DNA of 57,708 nt from Mycolicibacter heraklionensis (GTDB lineage Bacteria > Actinomycetota > Actinomycetes > Mycobacteriales > Mycobacteriaceae): contig LZME01000036.1 in NCBI GenBank assembly GCA_001673575.1, positions 1 through 57,708 of the forward strand, in the 5' to 3' direction. A model generated the notes under the pieces. The model was not told where the DNA came from and made no database searches. It saw nothing but the letters and a program-made list of their open reading frames with translations. Below are positions 26,152-35,473 of this stretch, piece by piece. A program made the translations under genes and the position numbers. The stretch's first letter is position 1. Each line of letters starts with the position of its first letter.

Positions 26152-26793
26152 TTACGGTTTGACGCCGACCGTGATCAGATCAGACACGACCAGCGTCCAG
26201 GCCGGACGCGCCACGCGATGCTGGTCGGGAACGGTGAAACCGGCGTCGGTGAACAGCGTGCGCATCTCACTGGGCGTCGGCTGACGCGCCGGGTTCCACC
26301 GGATCCCGGTCAGCGCCTTGAGCGGGTCGGACAGGCGGGGGCTCATCGCCGTGACCGCGGCCATCCCGCCCGGCGCCAACACCCGATAGAACTCGCGCAC
26401 CGCGGCCGGCTGGTTGAAGAAGTGAAACGCCGAGCTCGTGACCACCGCATCGAGCGCACCGTCTTCAAACGGCAACTGCTCGGCGGGCCCGGTCAGCCAC
26501 TGCACGCGCGACGAGCGTTCCCGTGCCTCGTTGAGCATGCCGTCGGACATGTCCACCCCGTAGACCGCCGCCGGGGACAGTTCACGTTCGATCCGGTCGG
26601 CCAGGATGCCGGTGCCGCAGGCGATGTCGGCCACCCGGGCCGGTTTGTGCGATCGCAGCGCGGCGATCAGCTCATCCTGGGCCGGACGGTAGACCCAGCG
26701 TTGCAGAAATCGGGCGTCATAGGCCGGAGCGGCGAAGCTCCAGAACCGGGTGACGACGTCATTGAACGCTTGGCGCGGAGCTTGAGACGACAT
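26152..26793 (-). CDS. Class I SAM-dependent methyltransferase
   Basis: A 213-residue methyltransferase with motif I VADIACGTG (about residues 54-62), an acidic residue at the end of strand 2 (YGVDMSDGML) and a post-motif LPFEDGALDAVVTSSAFHFF typical of UbiE/Methyltransf_11 proteins. The substrate is not identifiable. ATG 26791-26793 is chosen over a GTG 11 codons upstream because homologous enzymes start near the SSQAPRQAF segment. It is divergent from the rhomboid gene with 65 bp between starts. Confidence 0.86.
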   Translation of the reverse strand: MSSQAPRQAFNDVVTRFWSFAAPAYDARFLQRWVYRPAQDELIAALRSHKPARVADIACGTGILADRIERELSPAAVYGVDMSDGMLNEARERSSRVQWLTGPAEQLPFEDGALDAVVTSSAFHFFNQPAAVREFYRVLAPGGMAAVTAMSPRLSDPLKALTGIRWNPARQPTPSEMRTLFTDAGFTVPDQHRVARPAWTLVVSDLITVGVKP

Positions 26794-26858
26794 GGCCTGA
26801 AATCTACCGGCAGCACTCGGGCACAAGTGCTCCGAAAGGGTTCTGACAGGGTATAGCC

Positions 26859-27659
26859 ATGGACGTCTGCTACCGGCACCCCGACCGGGCCACTGCGCTG
26901 CGCTGCACCCGGTGTGACCGCTACATCTGTGGCGACTGCATGCGCAGTGCGGCCGTCGGCCAGCATTGCGTGGAGTGCGCCCAGGCGGGCGGAACGCCGG
27001 TGCGCCGGGCGGCGCGGCCGCTGGTCCGCGCCGCCGCGGGAGTACCGGTGGTCACCTACGGGCTGATTGCGCTGAGCGTGCTGGCCTTCATCGCCCAGAT
27101 GGCGTCGCGTGAGATCGAGTCCGAGTTGGTGCTGTGGACACCGGCGGTGGCCGACGGGCAGATCTACCGCCTGCTGACGTCGGCGTTCCTGCATTACGGC
27201 CCGATGCACCTGCTGCTCAACATGTGGGCGCTGTACGTGGTGGGACCCGAGCTCGAGGGTCTGTTGGGGCGGGTGCGATACAGCGCTCTGTACCTGCTCA
27301 GCGCGCTGGGCGGCTCGGTTGCCGTCTATCTGTTGGCGCCGATCACCACCGCGACCGCGGGCGCCTCGGGCGCCATCTTCGGCTTGTTCGGCGCCACGCT
27401 GGTCATCGGACGCCGCCTACGGATGGACGTCCGCGCGGTGGGCGCGGTGATCGTGGTCAACCTGATCTTCACCTTCACCATTCCGCACATCAGTTGGCAG
27501 GGACACGTCGGTGGTCTGATCACCGGAGTGCTGGTCGCGTTCGCCTACGTCTATCCGCCGCAGTCGAGCCGGACCCGGATTCAGGCGGTGGCCAGCCTTG
27601 TGCTGTTGGCGCTGTTCATCGCGCTGATCTGGTGGCGCACTGCCGAATTGGTCTACTGA
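26859..27659 (+). CDS. Rhomboid-family intramembrane serine protease with N-terminal zinc-binding domain
   Basis: A 266-residue membrane protease. The first 45 residues form a B-box-like zinc-binding module (C4, H7, C16, C19, C24, C27, C37, C40). A six-helix rhomboid core follows, with HLLLNMWAL (N121 region), catalytic Ser170 in GASGAIFG and His216 in WQGHVGG. Rhomboids cut membrane proteins inside the bilayer. In M. tuberculosis the protein of this layout is Rv0110, and it is likewise followed by an acyltransferase gene (Rv0111), so this is probably its orthologue. The natural substrates are unknown. ATG 26859. Confidence 0.92.
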   Translation: MDVCYRHPDRATALRCTRCDRYICGDCMRSAAVGQHCVECAQAGGTPVRRAARPLVRAAAGVPVVTYGLIALSVLAFIAQMASREIESELVLWTPAVADGQIYRLLTSAFLHYGPMHLLLNMWALYVVGPELEGLLGRVRYSALYLLSALGGSVAVYLLAPITTATAGASGAIFGLFGATLVIGRRLRMDVRAVGAVIVVNLIFTFTIPHISWQGHVGGLITGVLVAFAYVYPPQSSRTRIQAVASLVLLALFIALIWWRTAELVY

Positions 27660-27763
27660 TCGCGAGCGTGTCATCCGGCTGAGATGCCCGCTCGCCCCCT
27701 AAGCTTTCGGTGGTCCACCAGCGAGAGGATCGACCAATCGGCGCCAACGGCGACCAAGATGAC

Positions 27764-29881
27764 ATGAGTCGACCGGCCGGGAACCGGACTCGCCAGGCCA
27801 CTTCGATGCGCACCTCGGGTAAATCCCGCTGGGTTGCGCCGGCCCCGCGTGCCGCCCGGTTGACCACCGCGCGCGCCGCCGACCGGATTCGGCGCGAGCG
27901 ACGACGCCCGGGCATTCACGCCCTCGACGGTCTGCGCGCGATAGCCGTCGCGTTGGTGTTGGCCGACCACGGCGGCATCCCCGGACTGTCGGGTGGGTTC
28001 TTGGGCGTGGACCTGTTCTTTGTGCTCAGTGGCTTCCTGATCACTTCGCTGCTCATCGACGAGCTGGGCCGGACCGGCCGCATCGACCTCACCGGGTTCT
28101 GGATCCGGCGCATCCGCAGACTGCTGCCGGCGCTGGTGCTCATGGTGCTGACCGTCGCGATCGCCCACGAGCTGCTGCCGTCGGAGGCGGTGGTCGGCCT
28201 GCGCGAGGATGCCATTGCCGCCTTCTTCTGGGTGGCCAACTGGCGGTTCGTCGCCCAACACACGGACTACTTCACCGAGGCCGGCACCCCGTCGCCGCTG
28301 CAGCACACCTGGTCGCTGGGCGTCGAGGAGCAGTACTACTTTTTCTGGCCGCTGCTGCTGATCGCGATCGCGTTGCTGTTGGGGGCCCGCGCCAGGCGTC
28401 GCGGCGGGTGGGCCACCGTCGGCGGAGTGCGGCTGACGGTCTTCCTGTTGGCGAGCGCGGGGGCGGCGGCGTCGGCGACGGCCGCGGAGATGCTGGCGTC
28501 GGAAGCCACCCGCGATCGCGTCTATTTCGGCACCGACACGCGTGCGCAGGCCCTGCTGATCGGTGCCGCGGCCGCGGCGCTGCTGGTGGGGGACTGGCCG
28601 GCGCTGACCGCCGGCTGGTCGGTGGTGCGAACCCGCCGCGCCCTGTGGGTCGCCCGCCTGTTGCCGTTGGCCGGACTCGCAGTGCTGGCGACGGCGGTCC
28701 ACCGCGCCACCGGCACGGCCGCGGAGTTCCGCGGCGGCCTGCTGACCCTGGTGGCCGTTGCCGCCATCGCGGTGATCGCACCGGTCGCCCTGCATCAGAG
28801 CGGCCTGATCGCCAGGGCGTTGGCCTGGTCCCCGCTGGTGTGGCTGGGAACCATCTCCTACGGCGTGTACCTGTGGCATTGGCCGGTCTTCCTGGTCCTC
28901 AATGGTCAGCGCACCGGCTGGTCGGGGTGGGCGCTGTTCGGGGTGCGCTGCGCCGCCACCCTGTTGCTGGCGGCGGTGTCGTGGTGGGCCATCGAGGAAC
29001 CGATCCGTCGATGGCGCCCGGCGCGGGTGTCGCTGCTGCCGCTGGGTGCGGCCGTCAGCGGCACCGCGGTCGCCGTCACCGTGCTGGTGGTCCCGGTCGT
29101 CGAGCGGCCCACGGCGGAGAACGGGGTGACCCCGGATGTGGCCGCGGCCGCAGCGGTTTCCCCCTCACCGCCGGCGCGGCTGTCGGAGTCCAAAAAGCCA
29201 CGCCCGCAGCCCGTGCGGCGCGACCCGAATCGGCCGCGCACCGTCTCGGTGTTCGGGGATTCGATCGGCTGGACCCTGATGCACTATCTGCCGGAAACCC
29301 CCGGCTACGACTTCATCGATCACACCGTCGTCGGCTGCAGCATCGTGCGAGCCGGCCCGTACCGCTGGGCCGGCAAGACCATCGATCAGGGCAAGGAGTG
29401 CGACGGCTGGCCGGCCCGCTGGACTCGGCAGGTCAAGGCGGACCAGCCCGACGTTGTGCTGTTGTTCGTTGGCCGCTGGGAGACCGTGGACCGGGTCAAT
29501 GAGGGCCAGTGGTCGCACATCGGCGATCCGACCTTCGACGCCTACCTGACCGCGGAGCTGCGCCGTGCGCTCGACGTGCTGGAGTCCGCCGGCAGCCGGG
29601 TCGTGGTGACGACCGTGCCCTACAGCCGTTACGGCGAGCGGCCCGACGGCAGTCTGTGGCCGGAGGACAATCCGGAGCGCGTGGACCGCTGGAACACCCT
29701 GCTGCGCCGGGAGGTCGCCGAGCGGGATGGCGTCACGGTGATGGACCTGAACAAGAAGCTGGGGCCGGCCGGTACCTATACCGCCAAAGTCGACGGCATC
29801 AAGGTCCGCAGTGACGGCATTCACCTCACTCCCGAAGGGGTGAAGTGGCTACTTCCGTGGCTGGAGGAATCCCTGAGCTGA
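27764..29881 (+). CDS. OafA-type membrane O-acyltransferase with C-terminal SGNH domain
   Basis: A 705-residue two-part protein. The N-terminal Acyl_transf_3 domain has about ten transmembrane helices and the family motifs HALDGLRAIAV, GGFLGVDLFFVLSGFLI and HTWSLGVEEQYYFFWPLL. After a proline-rich linker, the extracytoplasmic SGNH hydrolase-like domain has the nucleophile block FGDSIGW and the terminal DGIHLTPEG (Asp/His). Proteins of this type move acetyl or other acyl groups from cytoplasmic acyl-CoA onto cell-surface sugars. Synteny suggests the Rv0111 orthologue. ATG 27764 is tentative: a GTG at 27710 and ATG at 27806 are also in frame and the N-terminal 70 residues are basic and poorly conserved. 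Confidence 0.88.
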   Translation: MSRPAGNRTRQATSMRTSGKSRWVAPAPRAARLTTARAADRIRRERRRPGIHALDGLRAIAVALVLADHGGIPGLSGGFLGVDLFFVLSGFLITSLLIDELGRTGRIDLTGFWIRRIRRLLPALVLMVLTVAIAHELLPSEAVVGLREDAIAAFFWVANWRFVAQHTDYFTEAGTPSPLQHTWSLGVEEQYYFFWPLLLIAIALLLGARARRRGGWATVGGVRLTVFLLASAGAAASATAAEMLASEATRDRVYFGTDTRAQALLIGAAAAALLVGDWPALTAGWSVVRTRRALWVARLLPLAGLAVLATAVHRATGTAAEFRGGLLTLVAVAAIAVIAPVALHQSGLIARALAWSPLVWLGTISYGVYLWHWPVFLVLNGQRTGWSGWALFGVRCAATLLLAAVSWWAIEEPIRRWRPARVSLLPLGAAVSGTAVAVTVLVVPVVERPTAENGVTPDVAAAAAVSPSPPARLSESKKPRPQPVRRDPNRPRTVSVFGDSIGWTLMHYLPETPGYDFIDHTVVGCSIVRAGPYRWAGKTIDQGKECDGWPARWTRQVKADQPDVVLLFVGRWETVDRVNEGQWSHIGDPTFDAYLTAELRRALDVLESAGSRVVVTTVPYSRYGERPDGSLWPEDNPERVDRWNTLLRREVAERDGVTVMDLNKKLGPAGTYTAKVDGIKVRSDGIHLTPEGVKWLLPWLEESLS

Positions 29882-29883
29882 CC

Positions 29884-29906
29884 CTCACGGGCAAACGCCT
29901 CGTGAG
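29884..29906 (+). terminator. Terminator-like hairpin after the acyltransferase gene
   Basis: CTCACGGGC (29884-29892) pairs with GCC-T-CGTGAG (29897-29906), a 9-bp stem with one bulged T and an AAAC loop, starting 3 nt after the stop codon. There is no U-tract, as is common in mycobacteria. Confidence 0.5.
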
Positions 29907-29930
29907 TGCAACGTCACACCCGCTGAGGGA

Positions 29931-29956
29931 TACTAAATTAAGTTAGTTTTGCTAAC
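29931..29956 (+). promoter_or_regulatory. AT-rich palindromic region upstream of car
   Basis: GTTAG (29942-29946) and CTAAC (29952-29956) form an inverted repeat with a 5-bp TTTTG centre, within an AT-rich stretch starting at TACTAAAT. It lies 80 bp before the car start and is a candidate operator or promoter element. No regulator gene is adjacent. Confidence 0.35.
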
Positions 29957-30035
29957 GTTGTTTACATCGGCGCAGACCGCGCCCTTGAAAACCCAGAAAA
30001 ATCCCTTACGCGAGATATCCATTAGAGGTTTGAAC

Positions 30036-33000
30036 ATGTCCACTGTTTCCACCACCGCAGACGAGGAGCAACTCGCCCGCCGCATCACCGACCTAGTCGC
30101 CACCGACCCGCAGTTCGCCGCTGCCCGGCCCGACCCGGCCGTCGCCGCCGCGGTCGAAGGACAGTCGCGGCTGGCGCAGATCGCCAGGACCGTCTTCGAC
30201 GGCTACGCCGAGCGTCCGGCGCTCGGCCAGCGTGCCGTCGAGTACGTCACCGACCCGGCCACCGGCCGTACCGGCACCGCGCTACTGCCGCATTACGAGA
30301 CCATCACCTACGCCGAGCTGGGGGAGCGAGTCCGCGCCGCGGCCGCCGCCCTGTCCGCCGGCGCGGTGCGGCCCGGCGACCGGGTTGCGGTGCTGGGGTT
30401 CACCAGCGTCGACTACACCGTCATGGACGTGGCGCTGGGCCAGATCGGCGCGGTTTCAGTACCGCTGCAGACCTCGGCGGCGATCAGCACGTTGGTGCCG
30501 ATCGTGACCGAGACCGAGCCTCGGGTCATCGCTGCCAGTGTGGACTCGCTGTCCGATGCCGTCGAGTTGGTGCGGACGGGCCCGGCTCCCACCCGTCTGG
30601 TGGTCTTCGACTACCACGAGCAGGTCGACGACCACCGCGAGGCGCTGGCCGATGCGCGCACGCAACTGGCCGGCGTCGAGGTGGTTGTCGAGCCGCTCGC
30701 CGACCTGTTGGCCCGCGGTCGCGCGCTGTCTCTGCCGGCCCAGACGGACTCCGGCGACGACGCCAACCCGCTGGCATTGCTGGTCTACACCTCGGGTAGC
30801 ACCGGCGCCCCCAAGGGTGCGATGTACCCGGAGAGCAACGTGGCCCGGATGTGGGTGCGCTCGACCAAGAACTGGTTCGGCCCGACTGCCGTCTCGATCA
30901 CGCTGAACTTCATGCCGATGAGCCACATCATGGGCCGCGGCATCTTGTACGGCACCCTCGGCAACGGTGGTACCGCCTACTTCAGCGCACGCAGCGACCT
31001 GTCCACCTTCCTCGAAGACCTCGCCCTGGTCCGCCCGACCGAACTGAACTTCGTGCCCCGGATCTGGGAGATGCTCTACCAGCACTTCCGCAGTGAAGTC
31101 GACGGTGTGAGCGGCGACCGGGCTGCCGCCGAGGCACAGGTCTTGGCGCAGATGCGCGCCGAGTTGCTCGGCGGCCGGTGCGTCTTCGCGATGACCGGCT
31201 CCGCGCCGATCTCCGATGAGCTGCGGTCTTGGGTCGATCAGCTCACCGAGCAGCATGTGCTCAACGGCTACGGCTCCACCGAAGCGGGCATGGTGCTCTT
31301 CGACGGCGAAGTGCAGCGGCCGCCGGTTCTCGACTACAAGCTGGTCGATGTGCCGGACCTGGGCTACTTCGGCACCGACACCCCACACCCGCGCGGCGAA
31401 CTGCTGCTCAAGACCGAGAACCTGTTCCCCGGCTACTACAAGCGTCCTGAGGTGACCGCCGAGGTGTTCGACGCCGACGGCTACTACCGGACCGGCGACG
31501 TGGTGGCCGAGATCGCACCGGACCACTTGGTCTACGTCGACCGGCGCAACAACGTGCTCAAGCTGGCCCAGGGCGAGTTCGTCACCCTGGCCAAGCTGGA
31601 GGCGGTGTTCGGCAACAGTCCACTGGTGCGCCAGATTTACGTCTACGGCAACAGCGCTCAGCCCTATCTGCTGGCCGTGGTGGTCCCGACCCCGGAAGCT
31701 GCGGTGCGCTTTGAATCCGAGGCCGCCCTCAAGGCCGCTATCGCCGAGTCGCTGCAGCAGGTGGCCAAAGACGCCGACCTGCAGTCGTACGAAGTTCCGC
31801 GCGACTTCATCGTCGAGACCGAGCCGTTCACGCTGGAGAACGGACTGCTGACCGGAATCCGCAAGCTGGCCTGGCCGAAGCTGAAGGCGCACTACGGCGA
31901 TCGCCTTGAGCGTCGCTACGCCGAGCTGGCCGAGGGGCAGGCCAGTGAGTTGAGCGAACTGCGTCAACACGGAGCGCAACGCCCAGCGCTGGAGACCGTC
32001 AGTCGCGCCGCGGCGGCGCTGTTGGGGGCCTCGGCCGGCGACCTAGCCCCGGACGCCCACTTCACCGACCTGGGTGGGGACTCGCTGTCGGCACTGACGT
32101 TCGGCAACCTGTTGCGAGACATCTTCGGCGTCGACGTGCCGGTGGGCGTGATCGTCAGCCCGGCAAACGATTTGGCGGCGATCGCCGACTACATCACCGC
32201 GGAGCGCAGCGGCTCCAAACGGCCGACGTTCGCCTCGGTGCACGGCCGTGACGCGGTCGAAGTGGCTGCGGCCGACCTGACCCTGGACAAGTTCCTCGAC
32301 GAGGCGACCCTGGCTGCGGCGCGAGAGCTGCCCGGTCCCTCCGAGCAGGTGCGCACCGTGCTGCTGACCGGTGCGACGGGCTTCCTCGGTCGCTACCTGG
32401 CGCTGGAGTGGTTGCAGCGGCTGGCCCCGGTGGACGGAAAACTGATCTGCCTGGTGCGGGCGAAGTCCGACGAGGACGCCCGCCGACGGCTGGACAACGT
32501 CTTCGACAGCGGAGACGAGAAGCTGCTGGCCCACTACACCGAGCTGGCCGCTAAGCATCTCGAGGTGATCGCCGGTGACAAGGGCGAGGCGAATCTTGGT
32601 CTGGACCAAGATGTTTGGCAGCGTCTGGCGGACACCGTCGACGTGATCGTCGACCCGGCGGCGCTGGTCAACCACGTGTTGCCCTACAGCGAGCTGTTCG
32701 GCCCGAACGCGCTCGGTACCGCCGAGTTGATCCGGGTCGCGCTCACCAGCAAGATCAAGCCGTTCACCTACTTCTCCACAATTGGTGTGGGCGACCAGAT
32801 TCCGCTGGGAAAGTTCACCGAGGACGCCGATGTCCGGGTGATGAGCGCGGTCCGGGCGATCAACGACGGCTATGCCAACGGCTACGGCACCAGCAAGTGG
32901 GCCGGCGAGGTGCTGTTGCGTGAGGCCAACGACCTGTGCGGCCTGCCGGTCGCGGTGTTCCGCTGCGACATGATCCTGGCCGACACCAGCTACGCCGGCC

Positions 33001-33551
33001 AGCTGAATTTGCCCGACATGTTCACCCGGATGATGTTCAGCCTGGTCGCGACCGGCGTGGCGCCCGGTTCGTTCTACGAACTCAGCGCCGACGGTCAGCG
33101 GCAACGCGCCCACTACGACGGACTGCCTGTGGAGTTCATCGCCGAGGCGTCCACCACGCTGGGGTCCTTCGCGACCGGCGGGTACACCACGTACCACGTG
33201 ATGAACCCGTACGACGATGGTCTGGGAATGGACGAATTCGTCGACTGGTTGATCGAGGCCGGTTACCCGATCCGGCGGATCGCCGACTACGGCGACTGGT
33301 TGCAGCGCTTCGAGACCACGCTGCGAGCGCTGCCGGAGAACCAGCGCCAGGCGTCGCTGTTGCCGCTGCTGCACAACTACCAGAAGCCGCAGCCGCCGAT
33401 CTGCGGGTCGATCGCACCGACGGACAGGTTCCGGGCTGCGGTGCAGTCGGCCGGGATCGGGCCTGACCCCGAGCATCCCGACATCCCGCATGTGACGCCG
33501 GCGGTGATCGTCAAGTACGTCACCGACCTGCAACTGCTCGGGCTGCTCTGA
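30036..33551 (+). CDS. car: Carboxylic acid reductase (ATP/NADPH-dependent)
   Basis: A 1171-residue A-T-R enzyme of the mycobacterial carboxylic acid reductase family, whose length it matches. The adenylation domain has [13 protein letters not shown] from residue 251 and YRTGDVV later. The carrier domain has [12 protein letters not shown] with the phosphopantetheine serine at S683. The reductase domain has the NADPH motif TGATGFLG (from about 777) and the SDR-type YGTSKWAGE. Known members activate an acid with ATP, load it as a thioester on the carrier and reduce it to the aldehyde with NADPH. ATG 30036 is preceded by AGAGG and matches family N-termini. It needs a phosphopantetheinyl transferase encoded elsewhere. 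It stands alone between two hairpins, with a palindromic AT-rich promoter region. The physiological acid is not known. Confidence 0.95.
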   Translation: MSTVSTTADEEQLARRITDLVATDPQFAAARPDPAVAAAVEGQSRLAQIARTVFDGYAERPALGQRAVEYVTDPATGRTGTALLPHYETITYAELGERVRAAAAALSAGAVRPGDRVAVLGFTSVDYTVMDVALGQIGAVSVPLQTSAAISTLVPIVTETEPRVIAASVDSLSDAVELVRTGPAPTRLVVFDYHEQVDDHREALADARTQLAGVEVVVEPLADLLARGRALSLPAQTDSGDDANPLALLVYTSGSTGAPKGAMYPESNVARMWVRSTKNWFGPTAVSITLNFMPMSHIMGRGILYGTLGNGGTAYFSARSDLSTFLEDLALVRPTELNFVPRIWEMLYQHFRSEVDGVSGDRAAAEAQVLAQMRAELLGGRCVFAMTGSAPISDELRSWVDQLTEQHVLNGYGSTEAGMVLFDGEVQRPPVLDYKLVDVPDLGYFGTDTPHPRGELLLKTENLFPGYYKRPEVTAEVFDADGYYRTGDVVAEIAPDHLVYVDRRNNVLKLAQGEFVTLAKLEAVFGNSPLVRQIYVYGNSAQPYLLAVVVPTPEAAVRFESEAALKAAIAESLQQVAKDADLQSYEVPRDFIVETEPFTLENGLLTGIRKLAWPKLKAHYGDRLERRYAELAEGQASELSELRQHGAQRPALETVSRAAAALLGASAGDLAPDAHFTDLGGDSLSALTFGNLLRDIFGVDVPVGVIVSPANDLAAIADYITAERSGSKRPTFASVHGRDAVEVAAADLTLDKFLDEATLAAARELPGPSEQVRTVLLTGATGFLGRYLALEWLQRLAPVDGKLICLVRAKSDEDARRRLDNVFDSGDEKLLAHYTELAAKHLEVIAGDKGEANLGLDQDVWQRLADTVDVIVDPAALVNHVLPYSELFGPNALGTAELIRVALTSKIKPFTYFSTIGVGDQIPLGKFTEDADVRVMSAVRAINDGYANGYGTSKWAGEVLLREANDLCGLPVAVFRCDMILADTSYAGQLNLPDMFTRMMFSLVATGVAPGSFYELSADGQRQRAHYDGLPVEFIAEASTTLGSFATGGYTTYHVMNPYDDGLGMDEFVDWLIEAGYPIRRIADYGDWLQRFETTLRALPENQRQASLLPLLHNYQKPQPPICGSIAPTDRFRAAVQSAGIGPDPEHPDIPHVTPAVIVKYVTDLQLLGLL

Positions 33552-33553
33552 GT

Positions 33554-33574
33554 GAAGCGCTGAATAGCGCCTTC
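33554..33574 (+). terminator. Hairpin after car
   Basis: GAAGCGCT (33554-33561) pairs with AGCGCCTTC (33566-33574), an 8-bp stem with one bulge and a 4-nt loop, beginning 2 nt after the car stop. Probable terminator. Confidence 0.5.
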
Positions 33575-33730
33575 TGCGAACGAGTTTCGGGACGGTGTTG
33601 GTCGCCGGCAGTTGGGCGGCCGACACTCCCGGAACCCGTTTGCGTTTGACGGTCCCGTATTTCGATGCCACCATGGTGGAAATTGCCACGACATGCCCGT
33701 GTGTCCCGGCCGGAAGGAGGTGAGGGCGAA

Positions 33731-33838
33731 GTGAGTTCTAGTGACGGTCCGCATCCGTATCCGTGTTTCACGATCGATCTGTTCCTCACCGGTTCCGGCG
33801 CCTCCACTGCGGCATTTTCAGTACTTTCCAGGGCCTGA
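33731..33838 (+). CDS. Short leader ORF (35 codons), possible uORF
   Basis: GTG 33731 to TGA 33836-33838 encodes 35 residues including PHPYPCFTIDLFLTG. A strong AAGGAGG (33714-33720) lies 10 nt upstream. It ends 68 nt before the 58-residue ORF and just before a region that can form alternative hairpins, the arrangement of a regulatory leader peptide. It shows no run of a single rare amino acid apart from alternating Pro/His/Tyr. No family recognised. It could also be non-coding. Confidence 0.35.
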   Translation: MSSSDGPHPYPCFTIDLFLTGSGASTAAFSVLSRA

Positions 33839-33851
33839 ACCAACGAGTTCC

Positions 33852-33900
33852 GCCGACCCGTAGTACGGGTTGTGTCGGCCGGTGAGCTTCCCGGCAGGAG
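33852..33900 (+). promoter_or_regulatory. Structured leader with two mutually exclusive hairpins before the 58-aa gene
   Basis: GCCGAC (33852-33857) can pair with GTCGGC (33874-33879), enclosing the inner repeat CCCGTA-G-TACGGG. GCCGG (33878-33882) can pair with CCGGC (33891-33895), directly against the AGGAG ribosome binding site (33896-33900). The two outer stems share bases 33878-33879, so they compete. This is consistent with attenuation or control of ribosome access. Confidence 0.4.
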
Positions 33901-33906
33901 AAAATC

Positions 33907-34083
33907 ATGGCTTTCATCACCATCAGTGTTCTGGCTCTCGACGGCGCGACGGACTACCAGGCGGGCAACCGCATGGTGAGCCGGCTGCGCAGCCGGCTGG
34001 CGGCTCGTCGCGAACTGCGTCGTGAGCAGCGCGCTCAGCGCTACGTGGCGCACATGCCCACGGCGGTGCTCGGCGCCTGCTGA
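33907..34083 (+). CDS. Small basic protein, 58 residues, unknown function
   Basis: ATG 33907 to TGA 34081-34083. The AGGAG at 33896-33900 gives an ideal 6-nt spacing to the ATG, and a very strong terminator hairpin follows 25 nt after the stop, so this is very probably a real gene. The protein starts with a short hydrophobic stretch (MAFITISVLALDG), then an Arg-rich amphipathic helix (MVSRLRSRLAARRELRREQ), and ends with HMPTAVLGAC, a C-terminal cysteine. The basic helix could bind nucleic acid, membrane or an acidic partner; I do not recognise the family. It is preceded by a structured leader and a possible 35-codon leader ORF. Confidence 0.65.
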   Translation: MAFITISVLALDGATDYQAGNRMVSRLRSRLAARRELRREQRAQRYVAHMPTAVLGAC

Positions 34084-34107
34084 CGCGGTGCGTCCCAGCC
34101 CGAGGCC

Positions 34108-34155
34108 AAGGCGATCGTAGACGCGGCGAGCAACCGCCGCGTCTACGATCGCCTT
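34108..34155. terminator. Bidirectional terminator, perfect 21-bp stem
   Basis: Arms 34108-34128 and 34135-34155 are perfect reverse complements (start AAGGCGATCG, end CGATCGCCTT) with the 6-nt loop AGCAAC. It lies between the 58-aa gene and the convergent L,D-transpeptidase gene, 11 bp from the latter's stop. It is one of the two strongest hairpins in the window and probably ends transcription from both sides. Confidence 0.85.
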
Positions 34156-34166
34156 TGGTCTAAGTC

Positions 34167-34940
34167 CTAGGCCTGCACGATGATTGGGTCGCCCAGATGC
34201 ACCGAGTTGAAGTACCACGCGGCGTCGTCGGGGCTCAGGTTGATGCAGCCGTGGCTGACGTTCGAATAGCCCTGCGAGCCCACTGACCAAGGGGCGGAGT
34301 GCACGTAGACACCGCTCCAGGTGACCCGAACGGCGTACTCGCCGTTGAGCAAGTAGCCCTCCGGGTCATTGAGCGGGATGCCGATCGTGCGCGAATCGAA
34401 CTTGATGGTGCGCTCTTTCGACAACGCGGTGAAGGAACCGATTGGCGTGGGGCGCTTGGGTTTACCCATGGATGCAGCCATGATCCGCTGGATCTCACCG
34501 TTGACGCTGACGGTAAAGGTGTGGTCGGAGATGTCGGCGAGTCCCACGACCGCGTCGCCGGTCTCGAAGCCCGTTGACATCCCGTGGGCGTCGACGCTGA
34601 TCTTGCTGTGCGGTGACCAGTAGCCGTCCGGGACCCACTGCACGACATCGCTGCTTGTCCACTCAAAATGACCGGCATTGTTGCCCGTGGAGTTGATGTG
34701 GATCCCACGTTCGGCGGCCGCCCGGTCTCCGACCGGTCCGTTGAATGTCACGATCACCGGGTAGGCCACCCCCACGACCGAGCCGGCGGCCGGCTCGATC
34801 GCGGCGACGGCCAGGCCCCGTGCCGGCGAGCTCTGAGCCGCTTCGCTGATTCCGGCCGACGCCCCTATAGACCCGAGAGCCAGGGCCACCGACCCGGCAA
34901 TCGCCACAATTCCCCGCCTCACGTTGCGCATACCGTCCAT
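34167..34940 (-). CDS. ldtA: L,D-transpeptidase (YkuD domain), LdtMt1-like
   Basis: A 257-residue exported peptidoglycan cross-linking enzyme. It has a signal sequence or N-terminal anchor (about residues 9-33, ending GISEA), an Ig-like domain (about 45-125, with IEPAAGSVVGVAYPVIVTFNGPV) and a C-terminal YkuD domain. The active site reads VHSAPWS then SNVSHGCINLS, with catalytic Cys232. Such enzymes form 3-3 cross-links between meso-diaminopimelate residues and are carbapenem targets. Length and gene context match Rv0116c (LdtMt1) of M. tuberculosis. ATG 34938-34940; a second ATG three codons later is possible. Convergent with the 58-aa gene across a strong terminator. Confidence 0.92.
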   Translation of the reverse strand: MDGMRNVRRGIVAIAGSVALALGSIGASAGISEAAQSSPARGLAVAAIEPAAGSVVGVAYPVIVTFNGPVGDRAAAERGIHINSTGNNAGHFEWTSSDVVQWVPDGYWSPHSKISVDAHGMSTGFETGDAVVGLADISDHTFTVSVNGEIQRIMAASMGKPKRPTPIGSFTALSKERTIKFDSRTIGIPLNDPEGYLLNGEYAVRVTWSGVYVHSAPWSVGSQGYSNVSHGCINLSPDDAAWYFNSVHLGDPIIVQA

Positions 34941-34970
34941 TGTGCCAACAGCAACGCGATCAGCGCAGGC

Positions 34971-35453
34971 TTAGCCGTCCTCTGACGCGGTGAGCAGGTC
35001 TCCCCAGGCTGCCTCGGTCCCGGTCGAGCCGATGGTGTGGATCGCGAACATCGACCCGCCGGCCAGTGCGATCACCACGGTGACGATCCCCAGCCGCAGC
35101 AGCGAACCGACGTTGCTGCCGCGTGACAGCGCCACGTGCAAACCGGCCAGCAATGCCGCGGCGACCGCAAGGCCCAACGCCATATAGAGGCCGTACTCGC
35201 CGGCGGCCATGTGCGCGTCCAGCTTGGGTGACGGGGCGAACTTGCCGGTGTCGGCCAGCCACTCGCCAGCGGCGACGGTGAGCGGCGTCACGAGCAGCGT
35301 GACGGCGGAGAACGTCACGACCAGCCAGACCAATCGCCGTCGGGCCGCCGGCCATACCGCACACACGATCAGCAGGACCGCGGTCAGCGGGACCAGCGAG
35401 ACCACCACGTGCAGCAGCAGGACGTGTGCGGGCAACCCGGCGATTGTCGACAT
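34971..35453 (-). CDS. DUF2231-family integral membrane protein
   Basis: A 160-residue membrane protein with four hydrophobic segments (about residues 5-30, 40-62, 86-108 and 118-138). The opening IAGLPAHVLLLHVVVSLVPL is characteristic of DUF2231 proteins, whose conserved histidines have been suggested to bind haem or metal, though this is not established here. AAAGGAC precedes the ATG at 35451-35453. It lies between the EF-G-like gene and ldtA on the same strand, with 20-30 bp gaps, so cotranscription is likely. Function unknown. Confidence 0.8.
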   Translation of the reverse strand: MSTIAGLPAHVLLLHVVVSLVPLTAVLLIVCAVWPAARRRLVWLVVTFSAVTLLVTPLTVAAGEWLADTGKFAPSPKLDAHMAAGEYGLYMALGLAVAAALLAGLHVALSRGSNVGSLLRLGIVTVVIALAGGSMFAIHTIGSTGTEAAWGDLLTASEDG

Positions 35454-35473
35454 GAACGTCCTTTCAGCGGCGA

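Noticed and set aside
30456..33689. Two large minus-strand frames opposite car
   Set aside because: Both are antisense shadows of the car enzyme with no domain support.
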